Source of the DNA: Mycogone perniciosa
Lineage: Eukaryota > Ascomycota > Sordariomycetes > Hypocreales > Hypocreaceae
Length of the DNA stretch: 64,000 nt
Assembly (NCBI GenBank): GCA_025331125.1
Contig: JAOALB010000072.1
Location: 186,001-250,000, forward strand
Reading direction: 5' to 3'
Position numbers and translations under genes: made by a program. Shown one piece after another: positions 1 to 11,472 of this stretch (positions within the stretch are counted from its first letter, which is position 1; every line of letters starts with the position of its first letter). The notes beneath the pieces are model-generated. The model worked only from the letters and a program-made list of their open reading frames with translations. It made no database searches and was not told where the DNA came from.

Positions 1-2580
1 CAATGATGCCTTGGCAATTAACGAGAGGCTGGAGACTTTCTTGATGCCGTTGTTTGACGGGATCGGAATGGCAAGACTCCTCGACTAATTGACGTGCACA
101 CGTTTAGCCAAGGCAGTTATTTCGTGGTCTCTGAGAGCATTTTTCGGGGAGTTGTTGTCAACCCTGTCCGCCACTGCCTTGGCAACTTCTCAGTATTAAG
201 TTGGCGTGTCGTTTACTCGTAATGTCGCAGCGTGAGATCTCGTGGCACATGAAGTGATATTAGGGCCGTTCATCGCTTGCCCTCTCAATGACTGGGGTTT
301 GGCGATGGGGTACTTCATCCTCCGTAAAGCCTTGTATATTTAGAGCATGAGTAATCTGCTGATTTCTCCAAATAGAGGGCCAGTTGACGATTTTGTCGAA
401 ATTCTTCAACTCCTTCAACTATGCACGATCCACTCCGTACTCCGTATTTTTATCGTGTCGTATCTGTCTAGAAGGCCCCCAAAAATCCGGTGGCAGCGGC
501 AAACAGACCAGGGGTCGCTTCCTTCTGTGAGGTTAACGATCCTCTTGTCCTCGTATTACATTATACTACTTCGAGTACGGAGCTCTTCGTAGTATCGACT
601 AGTACTCCGTACTAGTAATAAGTAGTATTTATGCCATGCCTGTGTCACCAACGTGTAGCCGAGTCCCGTAGCACGTGGCAGCAGTGGAGTGTTTGTGGGT
701 TTTAAAATCAGCGGTGACATATCAATTGATGAGAAGGATCATCTCGATTTAGCCGTGCTTACGAAAGACTTGGCTGCGTCTTAGTTAATCATGATCTTTA
801 TATGGACTGGTAAGAATAGCATTTTGGGCGTCGTCTTAGGGGTAGTGTGGCGTATGCTATCTGACAGGGTTATACCAATATTATAATCGTGTATAGTACC
901 CGGGTCAACCTGAGAATAGAATGTTAACCCGTCATGCAGAATTTTGATCGTGGAATAGGCCAAAACTATTAACTGCAGATGTATGCTGGGCATTTCGGCT
1001 GAGCAGTTCGGCTAAGATAGAGAGTGGACAGAGTATCCTTCAACACTGTAGATGACACACGGGCAGTGGACCCCAAAGAATACAAGAATCGGACACGACC
1101 GAAGTGTGGGGTATGAGTATGAGAGATGATGCTATCTGACGCAATGAACTTGATGATATTACGAGTACGTGAGAAAGAGGAGCCAAATACGAAGTAGAGT
1201 AAAGTCGGCCTATGCTTCGTATCAAACACACACAAAAAGATGTAAGCAGGGCTGAGTATCAGCTGATTTCTCTTCTATCATATTAGTTTACCCTGCACTC
1301 CGAAGTACTCGTAATGGGTCCAGGCCGCCTTTTTACCTTTTGGGGTAATCTTCCGAGCCCTGTTTTCAGCGTTCCGACGGCTAGGTTTACGGAGTTGCCG
1401 ATCTTGCGGGGTGAGTAATCAGGCTTCGTGTTCTCATATCATATCATACGTCGTGAACTTATGATAGGGCCAATTGTACGGAGTATCTATTTCCTCACGA
1501 ATTGGGAAGGAGAAGCGAGGAGATAACAGAAGACGGGATAGTAATAGCTCTCGTGCAGGAAAAGAATCCGAGGGTAGGATTAGCTTCCATTAATTATATT
1601 ACCGGGAACACGGCACGGAATAATCGTGATAAGTGTCTTGGGCTGGATATGACCAAGCATGACATGCTTGTATACAGGCAAAAATACCATCTTGGTAATC
1701 CGTCGCATTCATTCACAAGAGCGGGATATGTGGGATGGATTGTAGGTTAAGGATAGCTCAGAGAATGCTTGGACTATTAGCGTCCTGTCATTTTAAACCT
1801 GTACTGTGAGATTGGTAGACCTTGATCATCCCGTAACAACAGAGCCCAATATCTTTCCTAGCATCAGACGTCTTACAAACGGCAAAGTAAGCCATGTCGT
1901 TTAATGAACAATATCCTGCCCCTTTCCTGTAATGCTTTCTTCGTTATTATAGACGAAAAAAAATATGGGTATAGGATTGTATTGTATATGACTCCTGTTT
2001 CTTTCTAGTCGTGAGGACTGATATGTTAGCCTTCTATGAATCAATAGTCCTGAGCGGACATGTGGAGAAGCGCACTAATCACGGAGCCATGACCAGACTC
2101 TCTATCTGTTCGAGCAATAGGCGCGGTATAGGGACTAAAGGTGTTGGCAGAGAGATACCTCGATATATAGACTTGTCCCATTATATCAAACCGCTGTTGA
2201 TGGATTGTTATGTGAGACTTTGGTGAATGTTCAGGCAGGAACCCGGGGAACTTGACAGAGTCCAAACAATCCAGGCAACCCAAGGGGCTTCAAGAACTTA
2301 TGAGGCTTAGAGAATCCAGGAAATCGGAGAACTTGAGTGATTCGGAGATTTGGGATTAGGCAATCTATAAGACTAAACTTAGGAAACTCAAATTTCGCTC
2401 TATTTCGTGAGACATAACTATCGTTGTACAATGCCAACTTTTAACCTAATATATAGTATAGTGCACAATGGATGTATATCCATTCCATCCATACCCAGGA
2501 CCATGTATATCCCGTATCCCAAACTCCTTATCACTGGTTAACGCCAATCCAGACATCCGAGTGTAATCAACACATGTCAA
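1..2580. other. gene-free stretch at the left edge
   Basis: I see no convincing gene here. Frames are short, lack splice signals and do not resemble any family I know. At the very edge, frame 2 is open from base 2 to a TAA at 86-88 (28 codons), which could be the 3' end of a gene lying left of the window, but that length is easily met by chance. The stretch holds copies of the dispersed word TACTCCGTA (438-446, 602-612) and a weakly repetitive patch around 2235-2340 with recurring GAACTTG and AATCCAGG words. Confidence 0.5.
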
Positions 2581-5198
2581 TCACCTCTTGCGCAACGATC
2601 GAGTCCCAAACGTTGACCCGGCAGCTTTCCCAGCAGTCCCCGAAGGTGTCCCCTTCATCCCCTCACTGGCAACACCGCCAGTCATCCTGCTCATCAACAT
2701 GGCTTTGCTCTCCATGGCATCGGTATCTCGATATCCCAGCTGTGTCGCCGGGGGTTGAGCAGGCTCCCCGTCCTCGCCATCAGCATGAAGACTCTCCAGG
2801 GCGGGACGTACGCTGTCGAGGCTGGCGGCGCTGCTCGCATTTGAAGCGTTGCTAATGGCGCGCCCTAGAATCTTCTTCTGACGACGACGAGGACGGGGTT
2901 CACCATCTAGGGCGTCTAGACTAGTTGCCGTGGGGGGTTGGATGAGACCTGAAAGCGCCGAGGTTAGACCTTGACGCATTTCAGCGGCCTGGGCTAGTTG
3001 CCTGACTCTTTCGTCGTCAACCTGGCGGGTCGTTTCTTGTTCTTTCGGCAACTCTTCTTTTGACTCGACGGCGGGTTTCTGTTGCTGTGACGGTGGCTGT
3101 TTTGGCTCAGGTGGAGGGGCAGATGGAGCACGATCAGGGACTGTAACTCGGCTCTCGGGGTCAGGTCCCTTGGTCGGAGCGGATATGGTGCGGACAGGAC
3201 CGATAGTAGGCTTGGCTGGTAGTTGAGGAGGCCTGTTGAGTGTAGCTGGTGATAATTCGGACAAGGGGGCAGCATCAACGCTTTGGACGTGTAGGCTCTC
3301 CCCTGGTTGGCTTCGTGCTGTCATGAAATCCGCCGAAGTAACTGAATCCATCTTGAGGAGACCGCCTCCAGTCTTTTTACGAACTGTCTTTTCAGGGGAG
3401 TCGTGATCAAAGGCGGTGGTATCGACACCCGCGCCGACTGGTGGTCTTGATGCACCTGAGCCTGACTCCTTGGACGAGGGCTTTGACTCAGAATTGGCTC
3501 TTTCAGGCTCTTCAGCCGGTTCCTCATCCTCGGCGATGAATGGATCTCGTTTGGGAGGTCGTCGTTTCTTAAGCTCTGGATATACAAAGTCTTCGATGGG
3601 AACCAAGTAACCAGTGGAAATGCACTCCCATAGCCAGTTGCCCGAGACAACTGGGACTCCCCAATCCATAGCACACTTTAACTTCTCCTTGCGTATCGAC
3701 TGTAGGGATTTGCAGATCAGCACGCTCGTTGTCCGCCGGAACCCCTCTTCAAACTTGCCCCCAAGCTGTGCAACGCTCCGTGCGACCTGATTGAGCTCGA
3801 TTCCTGTAAAGGAGGCGCTGCAAACAGTCAAGCTAGAGAACCCAGGTATGGGGAATAGGGGAAAGGGTCGTCCGAGAACTTGTTCGTTAGGGCTGAAAAA
3901 TCGTTTGTTGTGTAGGCAGTTCTCGATATAGAACTCGGTGATGATGTGGATCTTATCATGAGGCACTTGAGGATGAGTGTCGGGTTGAGAGGTTTGAGGT
4001 ACAATGAGGAACCGGTGGATTTGAGGGCCTGCTAGTTCAGAGCGCATGGAGGGATCTTGAAGGGATGATGCGATTGTACCGCCGAGGGTGGTGAGTGTTT
4101 GTTCCAATATGGAGGTTCGTTGCTGTGGAAATCCATGAATGACAAAAGTGCAATTGGAGAAGACTCCCTGGTCATCTATAGCTAGAGAGAAATTTGGTTG
4201 CGTTGGCACCTCCTGAGCTGGCTCATCCGGCTTGTTCTCATGGGCAAAAGAGTACTCCCTTGATCCCGATCTTCCCAAAATGTCGCCCCAGAGGTTGTTC
4301 CTCTGTGAGCTCAATTTCATGCTGGCCGTCTTGCGAAGCTTTCTGGTCCCTTCTTCAGGGCCGCCACCGTTCAAGACAGCGGACCTTGATCTCTTCCCTA
4401 AAGAAGACCGTTTCGGGTCCTTCTTCACCCAGGCACCAACACCCTGCTCTTCTGCCGGTAACAGAGGATCGAACTTGGCTTCCTCCAGAATCATGCCCCG
4501 TTCGGTACTCTGATGGAGCCAATCCAACGTCACTGTATGGACACCCCAGGACTTGGCTGCAGTGAACTTCTTGCCCTCGGGTTTGTTGACAATGAGATGC
4601 GAGCACCTCCTCGTCAGATCCCCAGTGTATCGACCTCCATTCTGCGTGATCCTCTCTGCAATATCATCTCTTTGGTCCCCGAAACCAGTCAAGCATATGA
4701 ACAATGAGCCCCTTGCGGCAGGAGATCCTCCTTCTTGCGAGGATGGTTCAGCGCCACATGTTTCCAGAGATCTCAGCTGGTAGCTCTTTTCCAACGCCAG
4801 GAAGTCGATTTCGTCGTCGTTCTTCCATACCTCGTTCACGGCATCGACCCATGCGGCATCCATAGCCTTGATGTCGGGGCGCTCGCGGGCAACATGGCGG
4901 TATTTGGGCGTGTCATAGTCGCCGACGACGAGATGGGTGACGTCAGGAGTGAGGTCGTACTTGTGTACGCCGCCAAGCTCGGCAACCTTCTGGGCGATAT
5001 CAGTCTAGAGGCGAGAGAGTCAGCAATGGGCTTGGAGATGGATATATTGTTGTTGAAGAGGGGCAGGGAGATAGATATTGAGGGCAGACAGACTCGTTGC
5101 TCCGGTGGGATGCTTGTGCAACAGACAATGACACCCTTGAACGGCTCAGAAGGGTCTATTTCGAATTTCTCATCCCCTGTCGAATGAGGAGACGCCAT
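2581..5198 (-). CDS. dpb11: BRCT-repeat replication/checkpoint scaffold (Dpb11/Rad4/TopBP1 family)
   Basis: Two exons, complement(2581..5004, 5094..5198), 842 aa. Family role: nuclear scaffold that binds phosphorylated Sld2/Sld3-type partners to start DNA replication and activates the ATR/Mec1 checkpoint. Four BRCT modules are visible: about residues 10-95, 135-207, 315-417 and 424-507, each with the G-G turn and the W near its end (for example the DAAWVDAV and SGNWLWECI segments). The remaining 330 residues are disordered, rich in Pro, Ser and Lys, and end in a basic R-S-L-R-K-R. The start was chosen because exon 1 supplies the first half of BRCT1, which continues in frame across the 89-nt intron. 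The donor is an atypical GTCTGT. Divergent from DCN1. Function is by homology; the family is clear. Confidence 0.93.
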
Positions 5199-6431
5199 GT
5201 CCTACGACATTTGCTGTTAGATGGCGGATAATGAATGTCGTCTGGCGACTGCTTGGGAGTTGAAGTGCTGATTTGAAGATGGTCCTCATTAAAAGGCCTG
5301 CGATAGACGCGTCGTGTAAGCGCGTTGATTAGTGCCTATTTAGCGATCAAAGCGCTGAGTTTGCAGGGCACGTGGGTGATGGCAACCGGCTGTAGGGCGG
5401 ATTCTTACAGCGATTTGGGTGTAAAATACAGTGGGTTCATTGTTGAAGAAACGCTGAACATCACAAGCCGACCTGCTGCTAATGTACTCCGTACTTGTTA
5501 CTTTTATCGTCGTCATTGCAACCCTCACCCTCAATATGCAGTAATGTGCAGAGTATGCAGCACGAGTACGGATTGACAATGTCAGCCATTGACTCCATGT
5601 AAGCCTTTCACTTGTATTATCATGAACGAAAGTATGAACGTGCAATGCGAGGCTCACCTGGCTGCCCAGCTACGAAGTAGTAGATAGTAATAAGTAATAA
5701 TATTACTACATGCCTGGTCACATTAATGCATGTAATTGCTGCAAGTAATATCGCTATTTTATGCAGACGCAGGAGACCAATCGAGGCGGTGGTGATGTTT
5801 CCAATCTGGCAGTTTCTCTCACCACCTGCTCAGTGCAGCCAGAAATCCCCCAAGCCTTGTCCGCTTCTGCGCCCAAAACCCAACCCAACACCCCACCATC
5901 ACAGCCTCGCGTGAGCTCTCTGATCCCCCGCCAAAGCGTCTCTCGAGTCTCGCGTGCGCTCTTCTGTTCCTTTGGCGAATTCTACTCGTGTCTATCTGTC
6001 CCTCTCGGCGTTTCCCTCTGCAGCGGGCGCTCGGCTACAGGCGTCTCGCCATATTCCTTGTCGTCACTCGTCACTCGTCACTCGCCGCTGCGGCCGCCCC
6101 TCATAAGCTGCTGCACGTCAGGCTGCATCGCATATCTCGCCGAACGGTCGTGTCTTTACACCTTCATACATACATACTACTGCTGCTGCCACTGCCACTC
6201 CTCCTACCTCGGTCGAGATACTCCGTATACCCTCTTCGCACGCTTCGGCCCGGCGCACCGTTCACCCTGCTGCAAACTCGTCTGCTGCATCGGGCGGACA
6301 GACTCAGCGCAGCGTCTTCCAACCGTCGTCACCCCCTCTTGTGCGACCCGACGACAATCGACTGCTATCGCTATCTTCCCTATCGCACCGAGCATCCTCT
6401 TCGACCTTCCCTTTCTCGCAGTCTCCCAACG
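5199..6431. promoter_or_regulatory. divergent promoter region between dpb11 and dcn1
   Basis: This 1.2-kb stretch separates two start codons pointing away from each other, so it should hold both promoters. It contains a dispersed-word copy (GTACTCCGTAC at 5484-5494) and a long C/T-rich tract (about 5800-6430) immediately before the DCN1 start, typical of fungal promoters and 5' leaders. The long frames in that tract are low-complexity shadows. No further gene seen. Confidence 0.5.
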
Positions 6432-8615
6432 ATGCCTCCCCCTTCTTCGGCGCAACAAAAGGTCTTGATTGCCCAGTTCGTCGCCCTGGCGGGGGTGACG
6501 GAACGGCAGGCGACTCGGGTACGTCGAAACGGGCAAAACGATGCCCTGTCCTGTCCTGTCCTGTCCTCATACTCTGTACATACATATACATACGAGTAGT
6601 AGTACTACTACATCCCTACATCTACATACCATACATACATAATGCCTGCCACCGTAACCCGGTCCGATGGGAAAATTGGGACTTTGCGATCGCCTATTTC
6701 GGCTTCGTCTCCAATTTGTCCATCGGCCGGTAGCAAGGCAGCGCGGCAAAGCAGATGAAACAAACGCATTCCGATTTAGTGGTTCAACGGCTGGCTGACG
6801 TTAGGGTGGTGTGCAGTATCTGAAAGCAACTGGCTACAACCTCAATGAGGCTGTTGATACGTAAGTTCTCAGATCCCCCCCCTTTCTCCCTCCTCACCCT
6901 TCTTTCCCTTATGCCCCTGTCCCTGCCCATCGCATCTTCCTCGAATCAGCCTCGCCACGGCGCTTCTCGGACAATTTTACGTATCGATCATGCAATGCAT
7001 CATCAGTATTCCGATGTTGTTATCGGTGTGGATTTGTCTGTGGGGTCCCACTCGACTTGTTAGACACTCGACAGAGTACGGCCGAGCGCCGCCGATGCTA
7101 CTGAAACAGATACGTCAGAAACAACAGCGCGCCAAGATGTTACCTTCTCAACTTATCTTGTGCCTGCTTGCTTGTCTCCTGAGTATCGCGATGCCCTTTC
7201 ACACCTGCTTTCCCCTTTGACTTGCTCGACCCCCCCAACAAGTGGCCCTCGACGCACTAAGACTGCGAAATTTACCCTTCTTACGCGCCAACGTCCATCT
7301 CCCCGCCTCCCCCGGCCGCTTGTCGGTCCCATTCCTCGTGTTGCTAAGGGCTTGTTGGGAAGTGTTCCTTCCAAACGATAACCCAAGCCTCGGGGACAAC
7401 AACAGCAACAGCGACAACATCAACAACAACTTCCTGCGCCTCGGGACTGGAATGATGCTAGGATGGAAAGGCGTTAAACGGCATCTACCTTCCAAGGTCG
7501 CAAAGATCGTCCCTCTATGGTCGTCGTCCAAAGCGAAGCGGGAAAAGCAGGCCACAGATGGTCCCGTGAAGGGGCAACCGGCACGGTATATCATTCCGGC
7601 ATGACGAGCACAATTGGATTAAGCCTATCATCATCAACTAGGATGGCCGTTTTTGGACCTCTACCAAGTGGTAGCATGGCGTCATTTTTCCTTGAATCGC
7701 AACCACAATACATACACATGGGTCTTCCGACAATAAGGACTAACCGGCGGTCGATGTAGGTTTTTCGGTGCCGATGCTGAGGCAGTTAAAGGCCCAAACC
7801 CTTTGGAGGTGAAATTAAATGCCTTGTTCGACTCGTTAAGAGGTACTTTTTCCTGAGCCAACACTTTCTACGCCTTCTCCGCTAACGCTTTCTGCTAGAT
7901 GGGGATAACGATGAAAAGGATAAGCTTGAGCTGGAGTCCACCATGGGCTATCTCAGCGGCAAGCTGAATGTGAACCTAGAGAACGCCGAACTGTTTGTCG
8001 TGTTGGACTTGGTCCAAGCTCCGATTGTGGGAGAAATCACCAGGGCAGGCTTTGTTGGTGGGTGGAAGTCAACTGGGTAAGTGAGATTATCTATCCAACC
8101 GTAGTACATGGCTTTCCAATCTGCTTTTAGTCTGCGCTGCAGATGATGGTACTGATCCGCTTATCGCGTATAGGATTTCTGCAACACACGACGACCATGC
8201 AACCTATATCCAGAAACTCACTTCATCCCTCTCGACGGATTCGACACTCTTCAAAAAGGTCTACAAGTACACTTTTGTCAGTGGTCGCGAACGGGACCAA
8301 AAGGCCTTGAGCTTGGAAAATGCCGTGGTCTATTGGAATATGTTATTCGCGTTACCCGGCATGCCATGGAAGAGCAAGAACCACGACTGGTTGGAGCTGT
8401 GGAAAACGTTCTTGAGCGAGAAGTGGACGCGATCGGTCAATAGGGATATGTGGAACATGGTGCTAGAATTCGCCCTGAAGAGCATGGACGACGAGACCCT
8501 GTCATTCTGGAATGAAGACGGCGCATGGCCAAGCGTGATCGACGACTTTGTCAGCTGGTGCAAGGCGAAGGGAATTGGCAAAACTGAGACGATGGAGGTT
8601 GATGACGGCCAATGA
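6432..8615 (+). CDS. dcn1: DCN1-like cullin neddylation co-E3
   Basis: Five exons, join(6432..6518, 6817..6860, 7760..7842, 7899..8076, 8174..8615), 277 aa. Role: scaffold-type E3 that brings the Nedd8-charged Ubc12 to cullins, so it activates SCF-type ubiquitin ligases. Residues 1-45 form the UBA-like helix bundle (IAQFVALAGV, YLKATGYNLNEAVDTFF). The potentiating-neddylation domain fills the rest, ending in the family's characteristic D-x-x-x-F-V-x-W patch (VIDDFVSWCKAKG) and an acidic tail. All phases close (0, 2, 1, 2). Odd: intron 2 is 899 nt and intron 1 is 298 nt, far longer than the 56-97 nt seen in this gene and its neighbours. The 83-nt exon 3 is placed by phase, by good GT/AG sites, and because it supplies the expected linker. 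Confidence 0.92.
6546..6565. repeat. (CTGTC)4 pentanucleotide tract in dcn1 intron 1
   Basis: Four perfect copies of CTGTC, 27 bases into the first intron of DCN1. A simple sequence repeat likely to vary in length between strains. Confidence 0.9.
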
Positions 8616-9171
8616 ATTTCAATGACAACCACGAGGCATGCATGATAACCATGATTTAACGCTGCCGATATTGCATAGGCGGAGATGGAGATGGCCGACA
8701 AAAAGAAAGGGCATTACGAGCATACACGAAGCAAGCCGCATTTATGAAGACCATACTGGTCTCAGCTTAGAGAGATTTTGGTCGAGGGTAGGGTGCTTGG
8801 CACTCGGCCCTGTCAATGACGTTATGATAGATGTGTAGGACGAACGAATCAAGCATCAACTTCCGAACATGTCATGGGACGTTGATGTTAGCAGAGAACT
8901 CCTATATATCCCCTGATGCCGTACTTTCCGTTATACACCTTGTTTTTGTATAAGACATCTCTTGATGTCCATTCCCGGTACCACATGGTGCCGCCATGGG
9001 ACGATTCGGGCGTTTCCCCCTGTTGTATACCATCATCCCCCCAGTCCGTAATATCGTACACGGCATATACAATCCCGTTCATATGCTCCCTTGGATGCCA
9101 TTTGAAACAGCTCGGTTTTTCATATATATATATATATTTTCATCTCTCTCCATTCACTCATTTCCCTTCAC
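8616..9171. other. convergent 3' intergenic region
   Basis: Shared downstream region of dcn1 (+) and the bS6m gene (-). It includes a (TA) dinucleotide run at about 9122-9137 close to the bS6m stop. No gene recognised. Confidence 0.5.
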
Positions 9172-9656
9172 TTACGCCTCACTGCCCTGCGTCCTCCACT
9201 TGGGCGCACCAAAGCGACTCAACGTCTCCAGCTTGCCATCGCCTAGTTTCACGTGCGAAGAGCGAATCATGCGCGGCTCGAGGCGCAGGGTGGTGCGCAC
9301 GGTGCTATGGACTTTGGAGGAGGCGTCGTAGCGCATGACGAAGTAGTGGCCGTGGGTGTGCTTCATCTGGTGGATGGAGATGGGTTTGGGGAGCGAGAAG
9401 ACGCCCCAGTTGGAGAGGCCGCGGATGACGCCGCCGTTTTTGAGGACGAGGGAGCCAACGGTTTGGGCGATCCTGTGTGTAGTAGTAGACTGGTTAGGAT
9501 TTGTTGCGGTTCTTGTTGGGTGAATGGGCGTGGGTAGACGTACTCCTTCACCTCTGTGAGGTTGCCCGGGCGGACCTATAAAGTCAGCTAGTTAGCAATC
9601 GCAATTGGCCATGGAACCAGAGGGTGGCCTACAATGGCAATGAGTTCGTAGAGCAT
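9172..9656 (-). CDS. mrp17: mitochondrial small-subunit ribosomal protein bS6m (Mrp17 family)
   Basis: Three exons, complement(9172..9472, 9544..9575, 9633..9656), 118 aa. Component of the mitochondrial ribosome 37S subunit, corresponding to bacterial S6. The start motif M-L-Y-E-L-I-A-I-V and the following R-P-G-N-L are diagnostic of fungal Mrp17. The body carries the ferredoxin-like S6 fold with the L-S-N-W-G strand and the Y-F-V-M-R-Y-D strand. The first exon is only 24 nt and the second 32 nt; both are fixed by phase (0, then 2), GTAGGC and GTACGT donors and TAG/CAG acceptors. No cleavable presequence is obvious, as usual for Mrp17. Length is normal for the family. Confidence 0.92.
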
Positions 9657-10015
9657 TTTGATGGCGGCATCTACATGTGGAAGGTCGGCCAGTGAAGTCG
9701 CAAGACTGCTCGCAGGCCTTGGAAGATCTCGAATTCTGGAGCATGGCCGGGCATATGCCGAGGATCTGCCGTGGTGAACGACACGGTGAGGCGGGGCATT
9801 TTCTTTTCAAGGGTTAGGGTTGGCCATGCAATGGGAGATGCGAGAGAATACGATGCTGCAGGATGGTACAAAAATAGTCCACATATCGTGATCCTGCTCA
9901 GCTATGCTACGTTACATATCATAACAAGACGGAGTATTTTTTCATCTAATTTCCGTGCTATGGTACAATAATGGTCGTCATACACGAGAAAGATGGGCCC
10001 ATCTTCCTCAGCTGT
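9657..10015. other. short intergenic region upstream of bS6m
   Basis: It lies between the bS6m start and the stop of the NDUFAF6-like gene, both on the minus strand, so it holds the bS6m promoter and the neighbour's terminator. A shadow ACGGAGTA word occurs near 9930. Nothing else seen. Confidence 0.45.
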
Positions 10016-11167
10016 CTATAATCGCTCTTTTGATAGAGCTTGCCAAATACTCCACGGGAGTTTCCACCCACTGCTCTTGACGGCAAAGGGGTTGAAATCC
10101 GCCTTTTCCAGGCCCTGCAGCCACTGCTGTGCTGGCACCGCCTCCAGCAGCACTCCAAAACTGCGGCGTAGGTCCCTCGCTGTGTCACTCTCTTCTTCGT
10201 AGACGTGTTCGCCTTCGCCCTGGTGCTCGAACTCATGGCCTGGGTCCTGGCCTGCTTTTAGGCGCTTGAGCATTTCTCGCGCTGTGATGAGGTGGTCGTT
10301 TGCTCGTGTTGCGACTTTGAAGACGGCGTCCTGGAGACCGGGTGCGTTGGGGCCTTGGCGGAAGACTTCTTCCTCTACAACGCCTTCTTCGGCCATGACG
10401 TCGAGGGGTAGTAGGAGACTTGGATCGCGGCTTGGTGCGTCTACTCCCGAAGGAGTTTTGACGGGTTGTGCTGGCGCTGCGAGGATAGGAATACCTCGTA
10501 GCACAGCGACGATTCCGCAAGCTTTGCCAATGTGACTTGCTAAGTGGTCTATGTGCATCGACCGCAGCGGCATGGATGCTAGAGTTGCGTACATCATAGT
10601 TGAGTATGTGTTCTCCGCATAGTCCTCCAAACTGGCCAAACTTGCGAATGGCCGATTGTCCATGTGTTTCTCCCTCGTCCGGACCAGGCGTGAGATCCAG
10701 AACTTGATCGACTTCTTCGTCGCACTGCCTGCTCTCTGCTCCAGCTCTTGTAGTTCCTTGTGGAGTAGAATGCAGATGGGCTCGCGGGGCGGCCGTCCGG
10801 CGAAGGTCTTGTCAATGGATTCTTGCCAGAACTTCATGCGCATGACTCCAATAGTTGGGTTGGAGACCATCTCGGGCAACCGCACGAGTTCGAGGTTTAG
10901 GGCTCGGAGGGCGGCGTATGTATCCTGGACGGGGGGAGGGACGAATCGGCGGATGAGGTGAGCATCGTAGTCGCTCTTCCTAGAAGATGCGGGTTAGAGA
11001 ATTTGACACAATGCCAAACAACGGGCTTGGTGGGCGCACTGGAGCTGTGTTAAGCAGTATCTTCTGGCGGATTCGATATCGGCGCCAGTTGTGATGTTGC
11101 GACGACAGCTCCATGGAGCACGAACAAGCCTTTTCAGGCCATTGCCTAGGATTAGAGGACGCTTCAT
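10016..11167 (-). CDS. squalene/phytoene-synthase-fold protein, NDUFAF6-like complex I assembly factor
   Basis: Two exons, complement(10016..10979, 11040..11167), 363 aa. The N-terminus is basic, with hydroxylated and aliphatic residues (RLVRAPWSCRR), as expected of a mitochondrial presequence. The mature part has the isoprenoid-synthase fold of the NDUFAF6/C8orf38 group: A-R-R-Y-C at the domain start, R-A-L-N-L-E-L, N-P-T-I-G-V-M-R-M-K-F-W, and I-G-K-A-C-G-I-V. The aspartate-rich DxxxD catalytic motifs of true squalene/phytoene synthases are not evident, which fits a non-enzymatic assembly factor of respiratory complex I. An in-frame ATG at 11215 would add 16 residues; 11167 was preferred because it gives the better presequence. 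Divergent from RAD5 with 305 bp between starts. Confidence 0.88.
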
Positions 11168-11216
11168 GCAGGGAAAATTGAGAATTGGCCTGCAAGAAGC
11201 GAATTCATGAACCAAT

Positions 11217-11224
11217 TGACGTCA
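11217..11224. promoter_or_regulatory. CRE/ATF palindrome TGACGTCA
   Basis: Perfect 8-bp TGACGTCA, the consensus for CREB/ATF-type bZIP factors (fungal AtfA-like stress regulators). It sits 256 bp upstream of the RAD5 start, about 50 bp upstream of the chosen NDUFAF6-like start. The match is seen directly; occupancy is inferred. Confidence 0.5.
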
Positions 11225-11353
11225 TGACGTTCGTTCATAATGTCGCATGCCGCCTTTGAGAATTGCATCTCGGGTTGGCTTGCTCGGATTCACCCGCACG
11301 ATGATTGGTCCATCTGAACAATGGGGACGATCTTTAAGGCGCAACACGCGATC

Positions 11354-11361
11354 ACGTGACC
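11354..11361. promoter_or_regulatory. E-box palindrome TCACGTGA
   Basis: Perfect TCACGTGA centred on CACGTG, a Cbf1/bHLH-type site, 112 bp upstream of the RAD5 start. The match is seen directly; which factor binds is unknown. Confidence 0.45.
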
Positions 11362-11472
11362 GTTCCTCAGAAGGCGCGCCGAGTAAAGAGCTTTGGCGCG
11401 TCTCCTGGACCGCCTAGTGAGGTCACAAATAGTGGCGGAATCATAGCCATCTTCCAATGATTCCAATTAATC

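Larger units (their letters stand above)
11168..11472. promoter_or_regulatory. 305-bp bidirectional promoter (NDUFAF6-like / rad5)
   Basis: The two start codons face away from each other across 305 bp, so both promoters must lie here. The region contains a perfect CRE palindrome, a perfect TCACGTGA palindrome, and CCAAT-type words in both orientations (ACCAATT near 11211, ATTGG near 11304). The 5' end of the NDUFAF6-like gene would overlap the left part if its upstream ATG is used. Confidence 0.6.

Noticed and set aside
2..88. Open frame from the left edge to a TAA
   Set aside because: Only 28 codons; chance alone leaves such a frame open about one time in four. It may be a real 3' end, but nothing in the sequence decides.
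5761..6599. Long frames of 203-235 codons upstream of and across the dcn1 start
   Set aside because: They lie in a C/T-rich promoter tract, overlap the DCN1 first exon in other frames, and read as Ser/Leu/Arg low complexity.
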